A DNA stretch of 16,321 bases from Elusimicrobiota bacterium. Its GTDB lineage: Bacteria; Elusimicrobiota; Elusimicrobia; Elusimicrobiales; Elusimicrobiaceae. Under the pieces are notes generated by a model. It was not told the DNA's origin and made no database searches. It saw only the letters and a list, made by a program, of their open reading frames with translations. Numbering within the stretch: position 1 is the first letter of the stretch; every line of letters begins with the position of its first letter. The stretch spans positions 1-16,321 of the forward strand of contig JAEWSL010000048.1 of assembly GCA_023398295.1 (NCBI GenBank), given 5' to 3'. The translations under genes were made by a program, and so were the position numbers. Below, one piece after another: positions 15,421 to 16,321 of the stretch.

Positions 15421-15506
15421 ATAAAATTTATTTCTTAGATCTGTCGGGAAACTGATTTTCAGGACATCGCGTTGTAACTTTTTTCTAAGAAGCAGGAGAT
15501 AAAAAT

Positions 15507-15905
15507 ATGGGAAATTGTCCTTATTGCAATTGCCGGAAAACGGCAAAAAGAGGATTCAGCAAAGGAAAACAAAGATATTACTGCTGCGGCTGCAAGAAAA
15601 CCTTTAGCGAACATAAAAATCCTTCTTATAAAAAAGAGTGGGTATTTCGTCTTTTTTTAAATAAAACATCTAAGCTTCGCATAGCAAAAATGACGGGGGT
15701 TCCTTATTCTTCCGTTTTACGCTGGATAAAAGAGAAGGAGCAGCAGGGGGGCTTTGTCTGTCTGACGACGTTATCGCAAAATTACGCCGAAAAGGGGCTA
15801 GTTATGATAAAAAACTTAAAAAAATATCTTAAGGAAGAACAAAAAGGCGAAACCTATGCCTTGCTTTTGACAAGCAAGGGTTCTGTCGCGCTTGACTTAA
15901 GATAA
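15507..15905 (+). CDS. Zinc-ribbon plus HTH protein, InsA-like (IS1-type transposase accessory half)
   Basis: The product is a 132-residue basic protein. A zinc ribbon is visible at the N-terminus (Cys 4, 7 with 26/27, 29: CPYC...YYCCGCKKTF), the layout of IS1 InsA and related transposase N-terminal domains. A helix-turn-helix-like segment follows (about 46-76: IAKMTGVPYSSVLRWIKE). In IS1, InsA binds the terminal inverted repeats and represses its own promoter, while the catalytic DDE part is encoded by insB. No DDE domain follows here; the frame stops at 15905 and a terminator comes about 70 bp later. It may be an orphaned, truncated transposase gene or a domesticated regulator. The start is supported by AGGAG 8 bases before the ATG. 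Residues after about 85 match nothing I recognise and may be extraneous. Confidence 0.7.
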   Translation: MGNCPYCNCRKTAKRGFSKGKQRYYCCGCKKTFSEHKNPSYKKEWVFRLFLNKTSKLRIAKMTGVPYSSVLRWIKEKEQQGGFVCLTTLSQNYAEKGLVMIKNLKKYLKEEQKGETYALLLTSKGSVALDLR

Positions 15906-15976
15906 GCCGCCGCTCTACTTTTAGTAAAGATTCCGTGCGTTGTGTAAAATTACGCAGGGCTAGATTCCCAGCCAGT

Positions 15977-16016
15977 AAAAAATATCCCCCCTTATTTAAG
16001 GGGAGATATTTTTTTT
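15977..16016. terminator. Bidirectional intrinsic terminator
   Basis: An A6 run plus TATC and a C-run pairs with G4 and GATA plus a T8 run, with one internal mismatch and a tight TTATTTAA loop. The A- and T-runs let it work on both strands: for the + strand zinc-ribbon gene and for the minus-strand gene whose stop is at 16054. Confidence 0.88.
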
Positions 16017-16053
16017 CATGCAAATGAAAGATAAATTTTATCGCGCAGATATA

Positions 16054-16321
16054 TCAGCGGGGCCGCAAAAGCTCATTTATTTCTTCGTCAAAGCCGAGGC
16101 CTAAGTTTGAAGCGCGCATTTTGCCCGTTCCGTCTGAAAAACCTTTTTCGGAACGATTGCCTATCCTGTCCGCCAGCGACATATCTATATCAAAATTATC
16201 AGGGGCTTTATTGTTTTTTATTGCGTCCCATTTTTTATTTTCTTTTTCCAGGAACTTTGCAAAAGGTTGGTCCGGATTATTTTTATCGTCTTCGTGGCGG
16301 CCTTCAAGCGCTACCTCATAG
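16054..16321 (-). CDS. 3' end of an unidentified gene, truncated by the window edge
   Basis: An 88-codon minus-strand frame is open from the right edge (first full codon at 16320) to a TGA at 16054-16056. The visible C-terminus is hydrophilic and charged (for example EGRHEDDKNN, KENKKWDAIK) and ends in EEINELLRPR; it has no membrane segment and I do not recognise it. The terminator at 15977-16016 lies 38 bp beyond the stop, supporting a real gene end. A + strand frame over the same bases (from 16121) is likely its shadow. Confidence 0.6.
   Translation of the reverse strand, partial: YEVALEGRHEDDKNNPDQPFAKFLEKENKKWDAIKNNKAPDNFDIDMSLADRIGNRSEKGFSDGTGKMRASNLGLGFDEEINELLRPR

Larger units (their letters stand above)
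14118..15506. other. Repeat-dense region without a supported gene
   Basis: This stretch of about 1.4 kb has no convincing gene. In order it holds nested inverted repeats (14254-14440), a 69-bp tandem repeat (14473-14729), a 16-bp perfect hairpin (14764-14804), a promoter between two operator-like palindromes (14902-14993) and a degenerate array of about 60-bp units (about 15030-15420). Short frames inside the array (for example 25 codons from the ATG near 15158) lack ribosome sites. Confidence 0.6.

Noticed and set aside
1..16321. tRNA or rRNA genes
   Set aside because: Read for T-arm-like GTTCGA words and for conserved rRNA segments; none with a cloverleaf context was seen by eye. A tRNA-scanning program would be decisive.

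Overview
The window looks like a moderately AT-rich bacterial chromosome segment. My best guess is a gut-type Elusimicrobiota (Elusimicrobium-like) genome. The hints are a short-leader type IV pilin, the NifU-like/GGGtGRT pair, and two giant proteins of a kind I cannot place in any well-studied phylum. This assignment is an inference; there is no rRNA or other marker gene here.

Layout. Positions 1-396 carry no convincing gene, only hairpins and a bidirectional terminator. A giant membrane protein gene (about 1,628 codons, + strand) fills 424-5310. It converges on a minus-strand block: a second giant gene of the same family (6475-11436), then yggS (PLP-binding protein, 5749-6423), then a DUF167/YggU gene (5398-5661). 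A shared terminator at 5344-5378 separates the convergent transcripts. Further right, still on the minus strand, are a NifU-like Fe-S scaffold gene (12679-13380) and a GGGtGRT-family gene (11662-12660), 18 bp apart. A pilin gene (13551-14090) is transcribed divergently from them.

Positions 14091-15506 are a non-coding, repeat-dense accessory stretch. It holds nested inverted repeats (27-bp arms), a 69-bp tandem repeat, a perfect 16-bp hairpin, and a strong promoter bracketed by two palindromic operator-like sites. These are followed by a degenerate array of about 60-bp units containing an almost perfect 85-bp duplication. The array ends just before a small zinc-ribbon/helix-turn-helix gene resembling the InsA half of IS1-type transposases. 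A strong bidirectional terminator follows, and the 3' end of an unidentified minus-strand gene runs off the right edge.

How parts may work together. The two giant proteins share one architecture: signal peptide, extracytoplasmic region with three conserved cysteines, one membrane pass followed by a very basic stretch, a cytosolic domain, a 12-helix MFS-like transporter domain and a proline-rich tail. They are the strongest candidate for an undescribed system. The second candidate is the right-hand region. There an octamer (TATATCCA) recurs five times in about 700 bp, in the inverted repeats and in the putative operators upstream of the InsA-like gene, suggesting a small self-contained regulated element.
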